DNA of 32,850 nt from Cytophagales bacterium (lineage in GTDB: Bacteria > Bacteroidota > Bacteroidia > Cytophagales > Spirosomataceae), in the NCBI GenBank assembly GCA_013298125.1, contig JAAFJP010000049.1, positions 1-32,850 of the forward strand, read 5' to 3'. Numbering within the stretch: the first letter of the stretch is position 1; each line of letters opens with the position of its first letter. A model generated the notes under the pieces. That model saw only the letters and a list, made by a program, of their open reading frames with translations, did not search any database and was not told where the DNA came from. Below, piece by piece: positions 16,666-26,284 of this stretch. The translations under genes were made by a program, and so were the position numbers.

Positions 16666-16721
16666 TTGTTGAATTGTTGAGTTGTTGAATTGTAGTTTTC
16701 AACAACTCAACAATTCAACAA
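16666..16721. repeat. Perfect 24-base inverted repeat between ruvX and aroE
   Basis: Arms 16666-16689 and 16698-16721 pair perfectly with an 8-base loop; both are built from the word ttgttgaa/ttgttgag. Extra words continue to about 16731. The left arm starts two bases after the ruvX stop, and the repeat tract ends about ten bases before the aroE ATG. In a ruvX-aroE transcript it would form a stable hairpin in a co-directional gap. Confidence 0.93.
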
Positions 16722-16739
16722 CTCAACAACTTATAACAT

Positions 16740-17495
16740 ATGCACATTTACGGTTTAATCGGTTATCCCCTTGGTCATTCTTTTTCTAAGGGATATTTTA
16801 CAGAGAAATTCGAGAAAATGAACCTCTCAGATACGCACGTATATGAGAAGTTTGAATTAGAAAATATCAATGATTTTCCAACGTTAATAAAATCACAAAG
16901 TCCTGATTTAAAAGGACTTAATGTAACTATTCCTCATAAACAAAATGTGATTCCTTTTTTGGATTCGGTGGATGAAGCGGCTCTAAAAATTGGGGCAGTC
17001 AATACCATCAAATTTATGGAAGATGGTACGACAAAAGGCTTCAATACCGACTATTGGGGCTTTCGCTGGACTTTGGAAAAGTGGGACGCTTTCCAGGAAA
17101 TCAAACCCAAAAAAGCCTTAGTTTTGGGCAAAGGCGGAGCGGCAAAAGCTATTATCCAAGCCCTACAAGATTTAGGAATGGTAACCCAATACGTTTCTCG
17201 TAGAAAAGAAGACGATACTATCACCTACGAAGAATTGACGGAAGAGGTAATGAAAGACTATCTTTTCATCGTAAATACAACACCTCTGGGAATGTTCCCG
17301 AAGGTAGATACATTTCCAGAAATACCTTATAATTTATTGACAGACAAGCACTTACTTTATGATATTGTTTATAATCCTTTGGAAACGATGTTCTTGAAAA
17401 AGGGTTTAGAACATGGCGTAAAGGGCGTACATTATGGTTTAGAGATGCTGCACGGGCAGGCTGAGAAGGCTTGGGAGATATGGAATAAAAATTAA
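16740..17495 (+). CDS. aroE: Shikimate dehydrogenase
   Basis: AroE reduces 3-dehydroshikimate to shikimate with NADPH in aromatic amino acid synthesis. The 251-residue protein has the substrate motif IGYPLGHSFSKGYF, the catalytic Lys in LNVTIPHKQNV, AVNTIKF, FNTDYWGF (Asn/Asp of the active site), a dinucleotide-binding loop VLGKGGAAKAI (one Lys in the glycine-rich loop), NTTPLGM, YDIVYNPLET and the C-terminal GLEMLHGQAEKAW with the conserved Gln. The start is ATG at 16740. The nuclease gene starts four bases after its stop, so they are probably co-transcribed. Confidence 0.95.
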   Translation: MHIYGLIGYPLGHSFSKGYFTEKFEKMNLSDTHVYEKFELENINDFPTLIKSQSPDLKGLNVTIPHKQNVIPFLDSVDEAALKIGAVNTIKFMEDGTTKGFNTDYWGFRWTLEKWDAFQEIKPKKALVLGKGGAAKAIIQALQDLGMVTQYVSRRKEDDTITYEELTEEVMKDYLFIVNTTPLGMFPKVDTFPEIPYNLLTDKHLLYDIVYNPLETMFLKKGLEHGVKGVHYGLEMLHGQAEKAWEIWNKN

Positions 17496-17499
17496 AAAA

Positions 17500-18867
17500 A
17501 TGCTAAAAAAACTAACCCAAATCCTCACAATCTCGCTTACGTTATCCTCATGCGTAAGCGTATATGTACCGCCCACAAACACGCCACCACGTACAACGCA
17601 AAGCATACAGACCAAAGTAGCTGCCAATTTTCCAGAAGGATTTGATGATGCTTCCAAGAGTCGTTATGAAGGTGGAAATATCACCGTTTCGTCGGGACAA
17701 TGGTATCTTGAAAATGGGATGATGGGCAGTGCTGATAACGACCAAAAAGATGGCGTAAAGTCTATCAGAATGAAGGAAACGGCTAAATTGAGGATGAATT
17801 TTGATATTCCGTCGGGCATTCAGCAAGTGCGTTTTAAGTATGGTGTTTATCAATTGGATAAAGAAAGTAGCTTTGAATTGTGGGCTTCGACCAACAGCGG
17901 AACATCTTGGAATAAGGTGGGTTCGACCATGACGGCAACGGATAAATCACTTCGAGATGCTTTGTTTAATGTTAATCTTCAACAGTCCGCTCGCATCGAA
18001 ATTCGTAAAACGGATGGTACTGCCAATCGTTTGAATATTGACAATATTATTGTAATGACGTATGGCTCAGGCGGTTCAACTTCTACGCCCATTCCAAATG
18101 GTTCAACCAAGCCTACTCGTGATGATAATTTGGCTTTGGGGAATCCCTCAAATGCGGTTACAAATACCTCATACTCAGATAATTATTTGATGGTAAAGAA
18201 TGCTTTTACGCTTTCTTACAACAAAAATAAAGGAACAGCCAACTGGGTTTCATGGCATTTGAGTACGGCTTGGCAAGGAGATACACCCCGCCAAAATGAT
18301 TTCCGACCTGACCCTAATTTGCCCGAAAATTGGTATGAAGTTACGCCTTCTGATTATTCCCGTTCGGGTTTTGATAGAGGTCATTTATGCCCTTCAAGTG
18401 ACCGTGATGCCACAATTGAGGAAAATCAGGAGACCTTTTTTATGACCAATATGACTCCCCAAGCTCCTGAACATAATCAAAATATTTGGAAGAATTTGGA
18501 GGAATATGAAAGACTTTTAACGGAACAAGGTAATGAAGTTTATATCATCGCAGGTACGATAGGAGAGGGGGGAAGCGGTACGGATGGATTTATGAAAAAG
18601 ATTGGGAAAAATAATAACATTACAGTTCCAGCATCACTTTGGAAAATTATTGTAGTATTGCCAGTTGGACAAAATGATGTACAGCGAGTTAACGAAAATA
18701 CCAGAATTATTGCCGTAAATATTCCTAACGACAATAGCGTAGGAGGGAACAGTTGGAAGAATTATCGAGTGTCAGTGGATGAATTAGAAAGACTAACGGG
18801 CTATGATTTTTTATCAAATGTTTCGGTAGAAATTCAGGGGGTTATTGAGGGGAGGATTGGTAATTAG
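17500..18867 (+). CDS. Lipoprotein DNA/RNA non-specific endonuclease
   Basis: This 455-residue protein starts with a lipoprotein signal (lipobox ending in Cys 18, TLSSC), so it should be anchored to an envelope membrane. Residues about 45-187 form a beta-rich accessory domain (FELWASTNSGTSWNKVGS, RLNIDNIIVMTYG) like those that bind surfaces or carbohydrates. A Ser/Thr/Pro linker leads to the Serratia-type nuclease domain (about 210-450) with FDRGHLCPSSDR (catalytic His about 295), NMTPQAPEHNQNIWKNLE (metal-binding Asn) and VPASLWKIIVVLP. It likely degrades extracellular nucleic acids. The start is ATG at 17500, four bases after aroE. Confidence 0.93.
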   Translation: MLKKLTQILTISLTLSSCVSVYVPPTNTPPRTTQSIQTKVAANFPEGFDDASKSRYEGGNITVSSGQWYLENGMMGSADNDQKDGVKSIRMKETAKLRMNFDIPSGIQQVRFKYGVYQLDKESSFELWASTNSGTSWNKVGSTMTATDKSLRDALFNVNLQQSARIEIRKTDGTANRLNIDNIIVMTYGSGGSTSTPIPNGSTKPTRDDNLALGNPSNAVTNTSYSDNYLMVKNAFTLSYNKNKGTANWVSWHLSTAWQGDTPRQNDFRPDPNLPENWYEVTPSDYSRSGFDRGHLCPSSDRDATIEENQETFFMTNMTPQAPEHNQNIWKNLEEYERLLTEQGNEVYIIAGTIGEGGSGTDGFMKKIGKNNNITVPASLWKIIVVLPVGQNDVQRVNENTRIIAVNIPNDNSVGGNSWKNYRVSVDELERLTGYDFLSNVSVEIQGVIEGRIGN

Positions 18868-19047
18868 GCGGGGTGCGTAACCGATTGGTTAATTGGGGAT
18901 TAGATAATTAGGGATTGGGTATAATATTTTCATTTTCGGGAACTTAAAATAAGAGAGGACAATTTTTTTAAATCCCCAATCGGTTACGCACCCCGCCCAA
19001 TCCCCAATCCCTAATCGGTTACACACCCCACCCAATCCCCAATCCCT
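18867..19047. repeat. Inverted plus tandem repeat between the nuclease gene and carA
   Basis: The left arm at 18867-18888 (ggcggggtgcgtaaccgatt and on) is complementary to 18976-18997. To the right, a 35-base unit occurs twice in tandem (18978-19012 and 19013-19047) with two differences (acgcacccc to acacacccc; ccccgccc to ccccaccc). The structure starts at the last base of the nuclease stop codon and ends six bases before the carA stop. It lies between convergent genes. Confidence 0.9.
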
Positions 19048-19053
19048 AATTTT

Positions 19054-20151
19054 CTACAACATTGAAACAAAATTATCAAACAAATAACGTGAGTCGTGTG
19101 GTCCTGGAGAAGCCTCTGGGTGATGCTGTACTGAGAAGGCTGGTTTGTCAGTTCTACGTAAGCCTTCCACAGTTTTATCGTTCAAATTTATGTGCGTAAG
19201 TTCTACATTGTCGGACGCTTCCAGCTCTTTCATCTCTACGGCAAACCCATGATTTTGAGAAGTAATTTCTGAAAGACCCGTTATCAAATTCTTCACGGGA
19301 TGGTTCAAACCACGGTGTCCGTTCTTCATTTTATACGTCGAAAGTCCAGAAGCTTGGGCCAGGATTTGATGTCCCAAACAAATGCCAAAAGTTGGATTAT
19401 TGCCATCCACGATTTGCTTAACTGTTTCAATCGCATAAGGCATTACGGCTGGGTCGCCAGGACCGTTTGATACAAAATATCCATCTGGATTCCATGCTTT
19501 CATTTCCTCAAAAGTGGTCTTGGCAGGAAACACTTTTAAGTAACAACCTCTGTCGGTTAAGTTACTCAAAATGCTTTTCTTCACGCCCAAATCCAATACC
19601 GCAACCTTCTTTTCTGCCTCTGGATTTCCCAAGAAATAAGTCTCTTGCGTACACACTTGCGAAGACAATTCTAAGCCTTCCATCGGTGGAATTTTTGCTA
19701 ACTCTTTCTTCAGTTCCTCCACGTCCAAAATCTCTGAAGAAATGATACAATTCATCACACCCGCCTCACGAATATGACGTACAATTTGGCGAGTATCCAC
19801 GCCCGAAATCCCTACGATATTAGCTTTTTCAAAGTAATTTTGAAGAGAATCATCCGCAGTTTTACGTGAATGAATCGGTGAAAATTCATTACAAACCATG
19901 CCAGAAATCTTCACAGAGGACGATTCTGCTTCTAAATCCTCCACAACACCGTAATTCCCGATGTGTGAAGTCGTATTGATTACCACTTGTCCAAAATACG
20001 AAGGGTCAGTATAGATTTCCTGATAGCCCGTCATACCTGTATTGAAACAAATTTCTCCGCCACTCGTCCCGATTTTGCCGAGAGCATTTCCCTTAAAAAA
20101 TGTACCGTCTTCCAACAACAAAATAGCTGGTTGGCTTTGTGTTACTTTCAT
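19054..20151 (-). CDS. carA: Carbamoyl phosphate synthase, small (glutaminase) subunit
   Basis: CarA removes the amide nitrogen of glutamine and passes ammonia to CarB for carbamoyl phosphate, the entry to pyrimidine and arginine synthesis. The 365-residue protein has the N-terminal CPSase small-chain domain (LLLEDGTFFKGNALG, TGMTGYQEIYTDPSYFGQ) and a class I glutamine amidotransferase domain with VSNGPGDP, the nucleophile Cys about 257 in FGICLGHQILA, and VQHHPEASPGP (His about 343, Glu about 345). The start is ATG at 20151. carB is not in the window. A promoter, a 24-codon ORF and a strong terminator lie upstream on the same strand (20295-20457) and could control it by attenuation. Confidence 0.96.
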   Translation of the reverse strand: MKVTQSQPAILLLEDGTFFKGNALGKIGTSGGEICFNTGMTGYQEIYTDPSYFGQVVINTTSHIGNYGVVEDLEAESSSVKISGMVCNEFSPIHSRKTADDSLQNYFEKANIVGISGVDTRQIVRHIREAGVMNCIISSEILDVEELKKELAKIPPMEGLELSSQVCTQETYFLGNPEAEKKVAVLDLGVKKSILSNLTDRGCYLKVFPAKTTFEEMKAWNPDGYFVSNGPGDPAVMPYAIETVKQIVDGNNPTFGICLGHQILAQASGLSTYKMKNGHRGLNHPVKNLITGLSEITSQNHGFAVEMKELEASDNVELTHINLNDKTVEGLRRTDKPAFSVQHHPEASPGPHDSRYLFDNFVSML

Positions 20152-20169
20152 TATATTTAATTTTAGCTA

Positions 20170-20281
20170 TGAGGTTGTAGGTATGAGATATAAAACAGTG
20201 GATTTTGGATTTAAGTAAAAATATAAAATCTATAATTCTTACTTATAACCTTACACCTACTACCTCATACCTATTACCTCA
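20170..20281. repeat. Inverted repeat in the carA leader region
   Basis: Arms 20170-20187 (tgaggttgtaggtatgag) and 20264-20281 match at 16 of 18 positions; further tacctac words precede the right arm. It lies between the terminator at 20295-20324 and the carA start, so a carA mRNA from the upstream promoter would contain it. Its words are of the same style as the other gap repeats. Confidence 0.75.
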
Positions 20282-20294
20282 AATTTAGTTTTAC

Positions 20295-20324
20295 AAAAAA
20301 GGAGGTCAATAAACTTGACCTCCT
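20295..20324 (-). terminator. Strong intrinsic terminator upstream of carA (possible attenuator)
   Basis: On the minus strand a perfect 10-bp stem (aggaggtcaa/ttgacctcct, 20315-20324 with 20300-20309) and a 5-base loop are followed by six Ts (20300 down to 20295). This is a textbook intrinsic terminator for minus-strand transcripts. It lies about 100 bases downstream of a well-formed promoter and 144 bases before the carA ATG, with no complete ordinary gene between. Confidence 0.85.
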
Positions 20325-20397
20325 AAAATATCATTAAAACAAGAAAATGCCCTTTGAAAAAAGGTGAATCTTCTGCTATTTTCCAGTTTTTGTTCAT
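20323..20397 (-). CDS. Candidate 24-residue leader peptide upstream of carA
   Basis: ATG at 20397 opens a 24-codon ORF (MNKNWKIAEDSPFFKG at its start) whose TAG stop at 20323-20325 overlaps the first bases of the terminator stem. The second half of the ORF is very U-rich in RNA (cattttcttgttttaatg). This arrangement resembles the E. coli pyrBI leader, where RNA polymerase pausing at U-rich sequence when UTP is low lets the ribosome reach and disrupt the terminator. Whether the ORF is translated is unknown. Alternatively this is a short non-coding RNA of about 100 nt. Confidence 0.45.
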   Translation of the reverse strand: MNKNWKIAEDSPFFKGHFLVLMIF

Positions 20398-20425
20398 TCA
20401 GATTTTGTAATTTTTGATTGTGGTA

Positions 20426-20457
20426 CAAAGATAAGTCATAAATGATTTTTGGGCAAA
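20426..20457 (-). promoter_or_regulatory. Housekeeping promoter upstream of the carA leader
   Basis: On the minus strand, TTTG (20454-20457), 20 bases, then TATCTTTG (20426-20433): an exact match to both boxes of the Bacteroidota sigma-A promoter at ideal spacing. Transcription should start near 20420, about 20 bases before the leader ATG. Confidence 0.75.
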
Positions 20458-20844
20458 TTAATTTCTCAGAATACGCCAAAACAAGAATTGATTGGAAAAA
20501 CGGAGTATTATACCGTAAAATTATTGTTGGAATTGTATGCCCGTATTTCATCTTTGAATTTATCCAAACAATTGATATTTTTCTTTGTTTATTTCCTAAT
20601 GATACGTAAATTGTACTCCTATATCTACCATTTACCTCAATAAATAATATAATTGTTCTTTCTCAATAGCTCAAATCTTAATTATTGATACTGAATTGAA
20701 AATCGTATTCCTCTTTATGACTGAAATAATAACTTATTATCGTAAAAATTCCTTTCTTGTTTATTTCACATCTACACAAAATTGACATTCCTGTCATAAT
20801 TTTTTATAAATTTAACTTTTGTAATTTAATCATCACCAATCTAT
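20458..20844. other. Intergenic region upstream of the M36 peptidase gene
   Basis: This A/T-rich stretch has no convincing gene; the short ORFs in it lack recognisable features. Near the peptidase start there is a perfect palindrome tgacattcctgtca (20783-20796) and a TAACTTTTG box (20813-20821), one base longer than the -7 consensus. An E. coli-like pair, ttgaca (20782-20787) and tataaa (20805-20810), is also visible. The true promoter is unclear. Confidence 0.5.
20783..20796. promoter_or_regulatory. Operator-like palindrome upstream of the M36 peptidase gene
   Basis: TGACA, four bases, TGTCA: a perfect 14-base palindrome about 50 bases before the ATG, overlapping the likely -33/-35 region. 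It could bind a dimeric regulator, but a palindrome this short can arise by chance in A/T-rich DNA. Confidence 0.3.
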
Positions 20845-23800
20845 ATGCAACAACTCTCCAAACTAAACTCAAAAGGCTTATTTTTCAGATTAGCGTTTGC
20901 TTTTTTGCTTGCCTTTACTTCGCTTTCGCTGAAAGCCCAAACCGAAATTGCCACTGCCAAAAGTTTTTTGACAGAAAATAGCACAAAGTACAAATTGGCA
21001 AAAAGAGACATTGACGAAATGAAAATTTCGAGTGCTTATCTGTCTCCCACAACAGGGTGGTATCATATCTATTTCAATCAAACGTATAAGGATATTGATG
21101 TATTTAATGCCTTGTTGAACGTTACGATGAAAAATGGACAGGTTGTACACACAACAAATTCGTTTGTGGAAAACTTGGATATCAATTTAGCGTCAATCAA
21201 CACATTTAGCCCAAAAACTTCCATTACTCCTATTCGAGCTATTGAACGGGCGGCAGAGCATTTGAATTTATCAACAAGTGACATCGTAAAGATAAAAGAA
21301 AAATTTTCTTCTGTTTCGCCTGAATCGGTTGATAAAGGAACGTATTTTGATGATGATTTGTCTGATGAAAATATTGAATTAAAGCTTTATTGGTTACCTT
21401 ATGAAGAAGGAGAGGGAGAAGGGAAAAGACTTACCAAGTTTGCTCTGACATACAGTGTTCGTTTTTCAACAAAAGATGATAAAAATATTTGGAATTTGCA
21501 CATTGATGTAAATACAGGTAATATTATCAGACAAGTAGATGAGGTGATTCACTGTGATTTTGGTGTGCCTAACAAAGATGGGATTTCTCAAAATCACGAA
21601 GGTCATGCACATACACGTCAAGAAGCAAAGAATAATTTGTTGGTTGCTCCAAACCAATATAATGTTTTTGATTACCCTCTGGAAAGCCCCAATCATGGTG
21701 CTCGTACCGTAGTTTCAAGTCCATACACTCGTTTCATACCAACAGGAATGGGTCCTGGGACGACTAATGGTTGGCACAATGACGGTACAACTGACTATAC
21801 AACGACCCGTGGAAATAACGTTTTTGCCAAAGAAGACCTTGCTGCCGACAACGAAACAACCATCGGAGCAAGCCCAACGTCTGCCACTTTGGATTTTAAT
21901 TTTCCCTATACACAAGCCACAAACACTGCCGCAGGGAACTTAGATGCTGCCATTACCAATATTTTTTATTGGAACAACGTCATGCACGATATTCTTTGGC
22001 GTTATGGTTTTGACGAACCCAGTGGTAATTTCCAGAAAGACAATTTAGGAAAAGGAGGAGCAGGAAATGACTTCGTTTTTGCCGATGCTCAAGATGGAAG
22101 TGGAACGAATAATGCAAATTTCTCAACTCCCGCAGATGGTACAAATGGACGTATGCAAATGTTTATTTGGAGTAATGCAGGTTCGCCAGCATACCAGCCA
22201 GATTCGGATTTTGATAACGGAATCATCGCCCACGAGTACGGACACGGATGGTCAACTCGTTTGACGGGTGGACCAGCCAATTCATCGTGTCTTCAAAATG
22301 CTGAGCAAGGTGGTGAGGGTTGGAGTGATTATGCAGCTTTGATGACTGCCACTGACTGGTCAACGCTTACGCCAACCTTAGCCAGTGCCAACATTCCAAG
22401 GGGTATAGGAACGTATGCTATTGGACAACCTATAACAGGTGCAGGAATTCGCCCGTTTCGTTATTCTTATGACAAAACAAATATCAACAATGCTGTAACT
22501 TATGGTGGTGTTCAAAATTCTATCACTTTCTCTCAACCGCATGGTATTGGTTCAATTTGGGCAACCATGCTTTGGGATATGACTTGGGAAATAATCTTGC
22601 AAGATGGTGTGATTGGAGCTAATAATATTTACGATGTTCCTGCGGCTATTGTAAATTATAGAGGTAACGTTGCGGCTATGAAATTAGTAAACGAAGGGTT
22701 GAGATTACAGCCTTGTAGCCCAAGTTTTGTACAAGCCCGTGATGCTATTTTTCAGGCAGACCAATTATTATTTAATGGACGTTATCGTTGTGCGATTGGA
22801 AAAGCCTTTGCTCGCCGTGGTTTAGGTTATTTAGCTTCGACGGGTACAAGTACAAACGACAGAGCTGTAAAAGAGGATTTTACGGAGTTTCCAGTAGCAC
22901 CTCTTAGTTCACCTACTACGGTTAATGTATGTTCTGGACAAACATTTACGTACACAGCAACAACCAATCAAACAGGTACATTTACTTACTCATGGACACG
23001 TGCAACAGCCGTAGGCATTAGTACGCCTCCTGCAAGCGGTATGGGAGCAACGATTAGTGAAACTTTGATTAATACGACGAGTAGTACTGTAAACGTAACT
23101 TACGTGATAAGTATCAACCAAACAGGTGGAACAAATGTTGGTTGTTCATCAACTTCATTTCAAACTATCACAGTTGCGGTCTCGCCAGTTTTAACCACAA
23201 CGCCTTATTCAGTTTGCCAAAACGCTGTTGTGCCAAGTGGGCAAGGTTTGTCTGTACCAGCAGCAAGCACAGTTACTACAATCAACGGTACAATTACTCT
23301 TAATAATCCTTCATACGTTCGTCCAGATGGGGATAATGTCACTAATTATACTTCCTCTGGAAATTCTGTTTTATATAGAGCTTATTATTTTGTTGCTCCA
23401 TCATCAGGATCATTTACTTTTGCAACAAGTGCAGCGAGCCTTACGTCGAATGGTATAAATGGAACAACAGATACCTATATTTCTTTATACCAAAACTCAT
23501 TTGATCCTGCTAATCCAGCTTTGAATTTTGTGAGGGGTGATGATGATATTTCAGGAACGGTTTTTTTGTCTTCCTTAACTGAGACACTTTCAGCTGGGAC
23601 TCTCTATATTGTGGTAGTAAGTGGATGGCTACAAAACTTTTATGGTACATTCACAATGACCGCCAGCCCAGGAATTTCTATTCAAGCGAATCAATGGTTT
23701 GCTGCTCCTACGGGTGGAACGGCTTTGTTTACGGGTAGAGTATTTAATCCAGTTGGCGTGGCAGGTTCGGGTATTCCGAATACAAGTACAGTTGGAACAA

Positions 23801-25791
23801 CGACTTTCTATGTGAATGATTTGAATGGAAATTCAGCGTGTCGTTATCCAGTTAATTTCACTGTTGGGTCATCAGCAGGAACTGTAACTGCTGATGTCTC
23901 ATCGGTCTGTTCTGTGAGTAATGCAGGTACACTTACCCTGTCGGGACATTCTGGAACAATCGTTCGATGGGAATCTTCAACGGATAATTTTGCAACTAAT
24001 ACACCAATTGCGAATACGACAACAACACTGGCTTACACGAATCTCACGCAGACAACACAATATAGAGCCATTGTGCAATCTGGAACTTGCGACCCAGCCA
24101 ATTCATTACCTGTAACCATCACCGTAACCAATGCTTCTGTTGCGGGTACAGTTACGGGTAGTACAAGCGTATGCTCAACGGTAAACTCAGGCACATTGAC
24201 GCTCACGGGTTACACAGGAAGTATCACAGGTTGGCAATCTTCAACGGATAATTTTGCGACCAATACTCCAATTGCTAACACAACAGCCACCCAAACCTAC
24301 ACGAGCCTTACACAGAATACCCAATTTAGAGCCATTGTTCAGAATGGAACTTGTGATGCGAGTAACTCAGCCCCAGCTACAATAACTGTGGTAAACTTGG
24401 TGGCGGGAACGGTTACGGGTAGTGCAACTGAATGTGCTTCGAGTAATACGGGAACATTACTTCTGACGGGTTATTCTGGTAATATCATTCGTTGGGAGTC
24501 TTCAACTGATAATTTTACTACGGTAACAAATATTGCCAACACAAGTTTGGTCCAATCATACAATAACCTTACCCTGACCACACAGTTCAGAGCGGTGGTA
24601 GGTTTGGCAGGGTGTGCGAATGTAAATTCAGCTTCGGCAACGGTTACAGTAAGTCCTGTCGCTGTTGGTGGTACAGTTACCAGTAATGCCTCAATCGTTT
24701 GTTTGGGAACATCAGTTAATTTAACGCTTGCGGGATCAGCAGGGACAATTTTGGGCTGGCAGATTTCAAACAATAACTTTGCCTCTGCAACGAATATTAA
24801 CAGCACTACCACAGCCATTACTTCCACTCCAAATCAGAGTGTAGTGTATCGTGCAGTACTTAGTAGCGGTATTTGTCCATTGGCTTTTTCGAGCATAGCA
24901 GGTGTTCTTGTTACACCTTTACCAACTTTATCAGCACCAACCGTTACCCAACCAACCTGTAATACCCAAGGAAGTATTGTTGTCAATGCCACAGGTGTTG
25001 GTTCCACAATAATAAATGGCACATTGACTACTGGAGACCTTGCCCAAACAAATAGAGTTACTCGAAATAGTACAATTTCTGGTTGTGGAACACCAAAAGC
25101 AAATCCAGGTTTGACAGCAGGAACAGGTTTGCTTGCTGATAAATATACATTTACCAATCCATCTGCTTCGCCCGTATGTATTTCTGTAACACTTCAAGCT
25201 ACTAATGGTGTTAATATGCTTGCGGTGTTGTATTCTACTTATGTTCCTACTAATCCAAGTACCAATTACTTGGCAGATTTTGGAAGTAGTGCATTTCAGA
25301 CTACATTCAGACATACCGTAGCGGGTGGTGCAACCGTCGATGTAGTTGTAAGTTCGACTACAAGTAACGTAGCTCTTCTGGGTGCTTATCGTCTATCCAT
25401 TGATGGGCTAACTCCGCTCGAATACAGCGTCAACAATGGAACAAATTGGCAAACATCCAATACCTTCAACAACTTAACGCCTGGCACATACAATGTAGTA
25501 GCAAGGTCAGCTCCGACTAATACCAATACTTGTTCTGTTTCATTAACCACCAACCCTGTTAATATGTCCAGTCTTTGCGACCAAATCATAAGTTTACAGA
25601 CTGGAAATTGGGAAACTGCTAATACTTGGAATGTCAATCGTGTTCCGACTAATCTGGATAACGTTACGATTGATACAGGACATACCGTAACGGTAACTAC
25701 GAACACTGCCAAAGCTAAGAAAGTTGAGGTTCGAGCAAATGCGATTCTGAGCTACTTGAATTCGTTAGCAAGTTTGATGTTGGGTAATTAA
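20845..25791 (+). CDS. Secreted M36 (fungalysin-type) metallopeptidase with Ig-like repeats
   Basis: This 1648-residue secreted zinc protease has a signal peptide at about 1-32 (ending SLSLKAQ). A propeptide (about 33-240) includes an FTP-like domain. The M36 catalytic domain follows, with zinc ligands in [14 protein letters not shown] (HEYGH 463-467) and the third ligand Glu about 491 in [12 protein letters not shown]. From about 690 there are beta-rich modules: one PKD/Ig-like, one resembling a pre-peptidase C-terminal domain (about 810-950), then four Ig-like repeats of about 88 residues (about 1010-1358) sharing [11 protein letters not shown](E/Q)SSTDNF and QFRAIVQ. A final [20 protein letters not shown] module ends the protein. 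No standard T9SS sorting domain (KVYP or VYN type) was recognised at the C-terminus, which is unusual for such a protein. Confidence 0.93.
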   Translation: MQQLSKLNSKGLFFRLAFAFLLAFTSLSLKAQTEIATAKSFLTENSTKYKLAKRDIDEMKISSAYLSPTTGWYHIYFNQTYKDIDVFNALLNVTMKNGQVVHTTNSFVENLDINLASINTFSPKTSITPIRAIERAAEHLNLSTSDIVKIKEKFSSVSPESVDKGTYFDDDLSDENIELKLYWLPYEEGEGEGKRLTKFALTYSVRFSTKDDKNIWNLHIDVNTGNIIRQVDEVIHCDFGVPNKDGISQNHEGHAHTRQEAKNNLLVAPNQYNVFDYPLESPNHGARTVVSSPYTRFIPTGMGPGTTNGWHNDGTTDYTTTRGNNVFAKEDLAADNETTIGASPTSATLDFNFPYTQATNTAAGNLDAAITNIFYWNNVMHDILWRYGFDEPSGNFQKDNLGKGGAGNDFVFADAQDGSGTNNANFSTPADGTNGRMQMFIWSNAGSPAYQPDSDFDNGIIAHEYGHGWSTRLTGGPANSSCLQNAEQGGEGWSDYAALMTATDWSTLTPTLASANIPRGIGTYAIGQPITGAGIRPFRYSYDKTNINNAVTYGGVQNSITFSQPHGIGSIWATMLWDMTWEIILQDGVIGANNIYDVPAAIVNYRGNVAAMKLVNEGLRLQPCSPSFVQARDAIFQADQLLFNGRYRCAIGKAFARRGLGYLASTGTSTNDRAVKEDFTEFPVAPLSSPTTVNVCSGQTFTYTATTNQTGTFTYSWTRATAVGISTPPASGMGATISETLINTTSSTVNVTYVISINQTGGTNVGCSSTSFQTITVAVSPVLTTTPYSVCQNAVVPSGQGLSVPAASTVTTINGTITLNNPSYVRPDGDNVTNYTSSGNSVLYRAYYFVAPSSGSFTFATSAASLTSNGINGTTDTYISLYQNSFDPANPALNFVRGDDDISGTVFLSSLTETLSAGTLYIVVVSGWLQNFYGTFTMTASPGISIQANQWFAAPTGGTALFTGRVFNPVGVAGSGIPNTSTVGTTTFYVNDLNGNSACRYPVNFTVGSSAGTVTADVSSVCSVSNAGTLTLSGHSGTIVRWESSTDNFATNTPIANTTTTLAYTNLTQTTQYRAIVQSGTCDPANSLPVTITVTNASVAGTVTGSTSVCSTVNSGTLTLTGYTGSITGWQSSTDNFATNTPIANTTATQTYTSLTQNTQFRAIVQNGTCDASNSAPATITVVNLVAGTVTGSATECASSNTGTLLLTGYSGNIIRWESSTDNFTTVTNIANTSLVQSYNNLTLTTQFRAVVGLAGCANVNSASATVTVSPVAVGGTVTSNASIVCLGTSVNLTLAGSAGTILGWQISNNNFASATNINSTTTAITSTPNQSVVYRAVLSSGICPLAFSSIAGVLVTPLPTLSAPTVTQPTCNTQGSIVVNATGVGSTIINGTLTTGDLAQTNRVTRNSTISGCGTPKANPGLTAGTGLLADKYTFTNPSASPVCISVTLQATNGVNMLAVLYSTYVPTNPSTNYLADFGSSAFQTTFRHTVAGGATVDVVVSSTTSNVALLGAYRLSIDGLTPLEYSVNNGTNWQTSNTFNNLTPGTYNVVARSAPTNTNTCSVSLTTNPVNMSSLCDQIISLQTGNWETANTWNVNRVPTNLDNVTIDTGHTVTVTTNTAKAKKVEVRANAILSYLNSLASLMLGN
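23876..24920 (+). repeat. Four tandem Ig-like coding repeats in the M36 gene
   Basis: Repeat units of about 265 bases start near 23876, 24142, 24403 and 24666. The first two are the most similar at DNA level (both contain tcttcaacggataattttgc followed by caccaattgc or tccaattgc), suggesting a recent duplication; the fourth is the most diverged. Confidence 0.85.
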
Positions 25792-26284
25792 TTTATCCTT
25801 CAATCGCAAAAATGGGTTACCCTTTTGGAATCTACAATAAAGAATTCGTTATCTTTATTTTAACTTTGGTTCTATTACGATTTAAACGGGATTACGGAAG
25901 TCTTTGGTTTCACCGAAGGCTTCCATAATCCCGTTTAAATCGTAGTAGAACCTTAATTTTTTAAAGTGATAACAAAGTATTCAGAATTTTTTTTTTAATA
26001 CTTTTTGACAGTTTTTAGGAAAATGAGTGTCAAACAAAGTGTTATCATTCATCAAATTGATAGTAATTAGAGCAACAAGGTTATTGTCGCTCATTGTACA
26101 GAGAAAACAGTATTCAGCGATTCACAAGGGATTTTTTAAATCTAAACATACTTACTTCGACTCAGAAAGTTAGTCGGTTCGGTAGCATAGTTATTTTGTT
26201 AATTGTATTTTGCCCAACCGTAAACTTTCTTTGGGACTTTGGAGTTTTAGATTTTTGAGGTCATTTTTCCAAATTCTAAAAATA
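25792..26284. other. Intergenic region with a 40-base hairpin, no gene seen
   Basis: Besides the large hairpin at 25868-25952, this 493-base gap holds a weak inverted pair (tttgaca near 26007 and tgtcaaa near 26029) and two copies of a gataaca/tgttatc motif near 25969 and 26040. A TAACTTTG box at 25861-25868 lacks a -33 partner. No coding or RNA gene was recognised. Confidence 0.6.
25868..25952. repeat. 40-base imperfect hairpin downstream of the M36 gene
   Basis: Arms 25868-25907 and 25913-25952 are complementary at 36 of 40 positions with a 5-base loop (tttca). Every mismatch is a transition (T/C type), so most can still pair as G-U in RNA. Unlike the other gap repeats its arms are not made of short repeated words. 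It sits 77 bases after the peptidase stop and may terminate that transcript. Confidence 0.9.

Noticed and set aside
20306-20551. 81-codon minus-strand ORF upstream of carA
   Set aside because: It runs across a promoter and a terminator in another frame than the leader ORF, and its sequence is not protein-like.
20458-20782. tRNA or riboswitch in the largest gap
   Set aside because: No cloverleaf, conserved riboswitch core or CCA end was seen.
24471-25712. Long antisense ORFs within the M36 gene
   Set aside because: They are frame shadows of the Thr/Ser/Asn-rich repeat coding sequence, with no promoter or domain.
25861-25868. TAACTTTG box before the 40-base hairpin
   Set aside because: There is no -33 box at a usual distance, and the transcript would run at once into a strong hairpin.
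26210-26284. TTG start 25 codons upstream for the siroheme gene
   Set aside because: The added residues do not fit the family, and an ATG lies directly before the conserved region.
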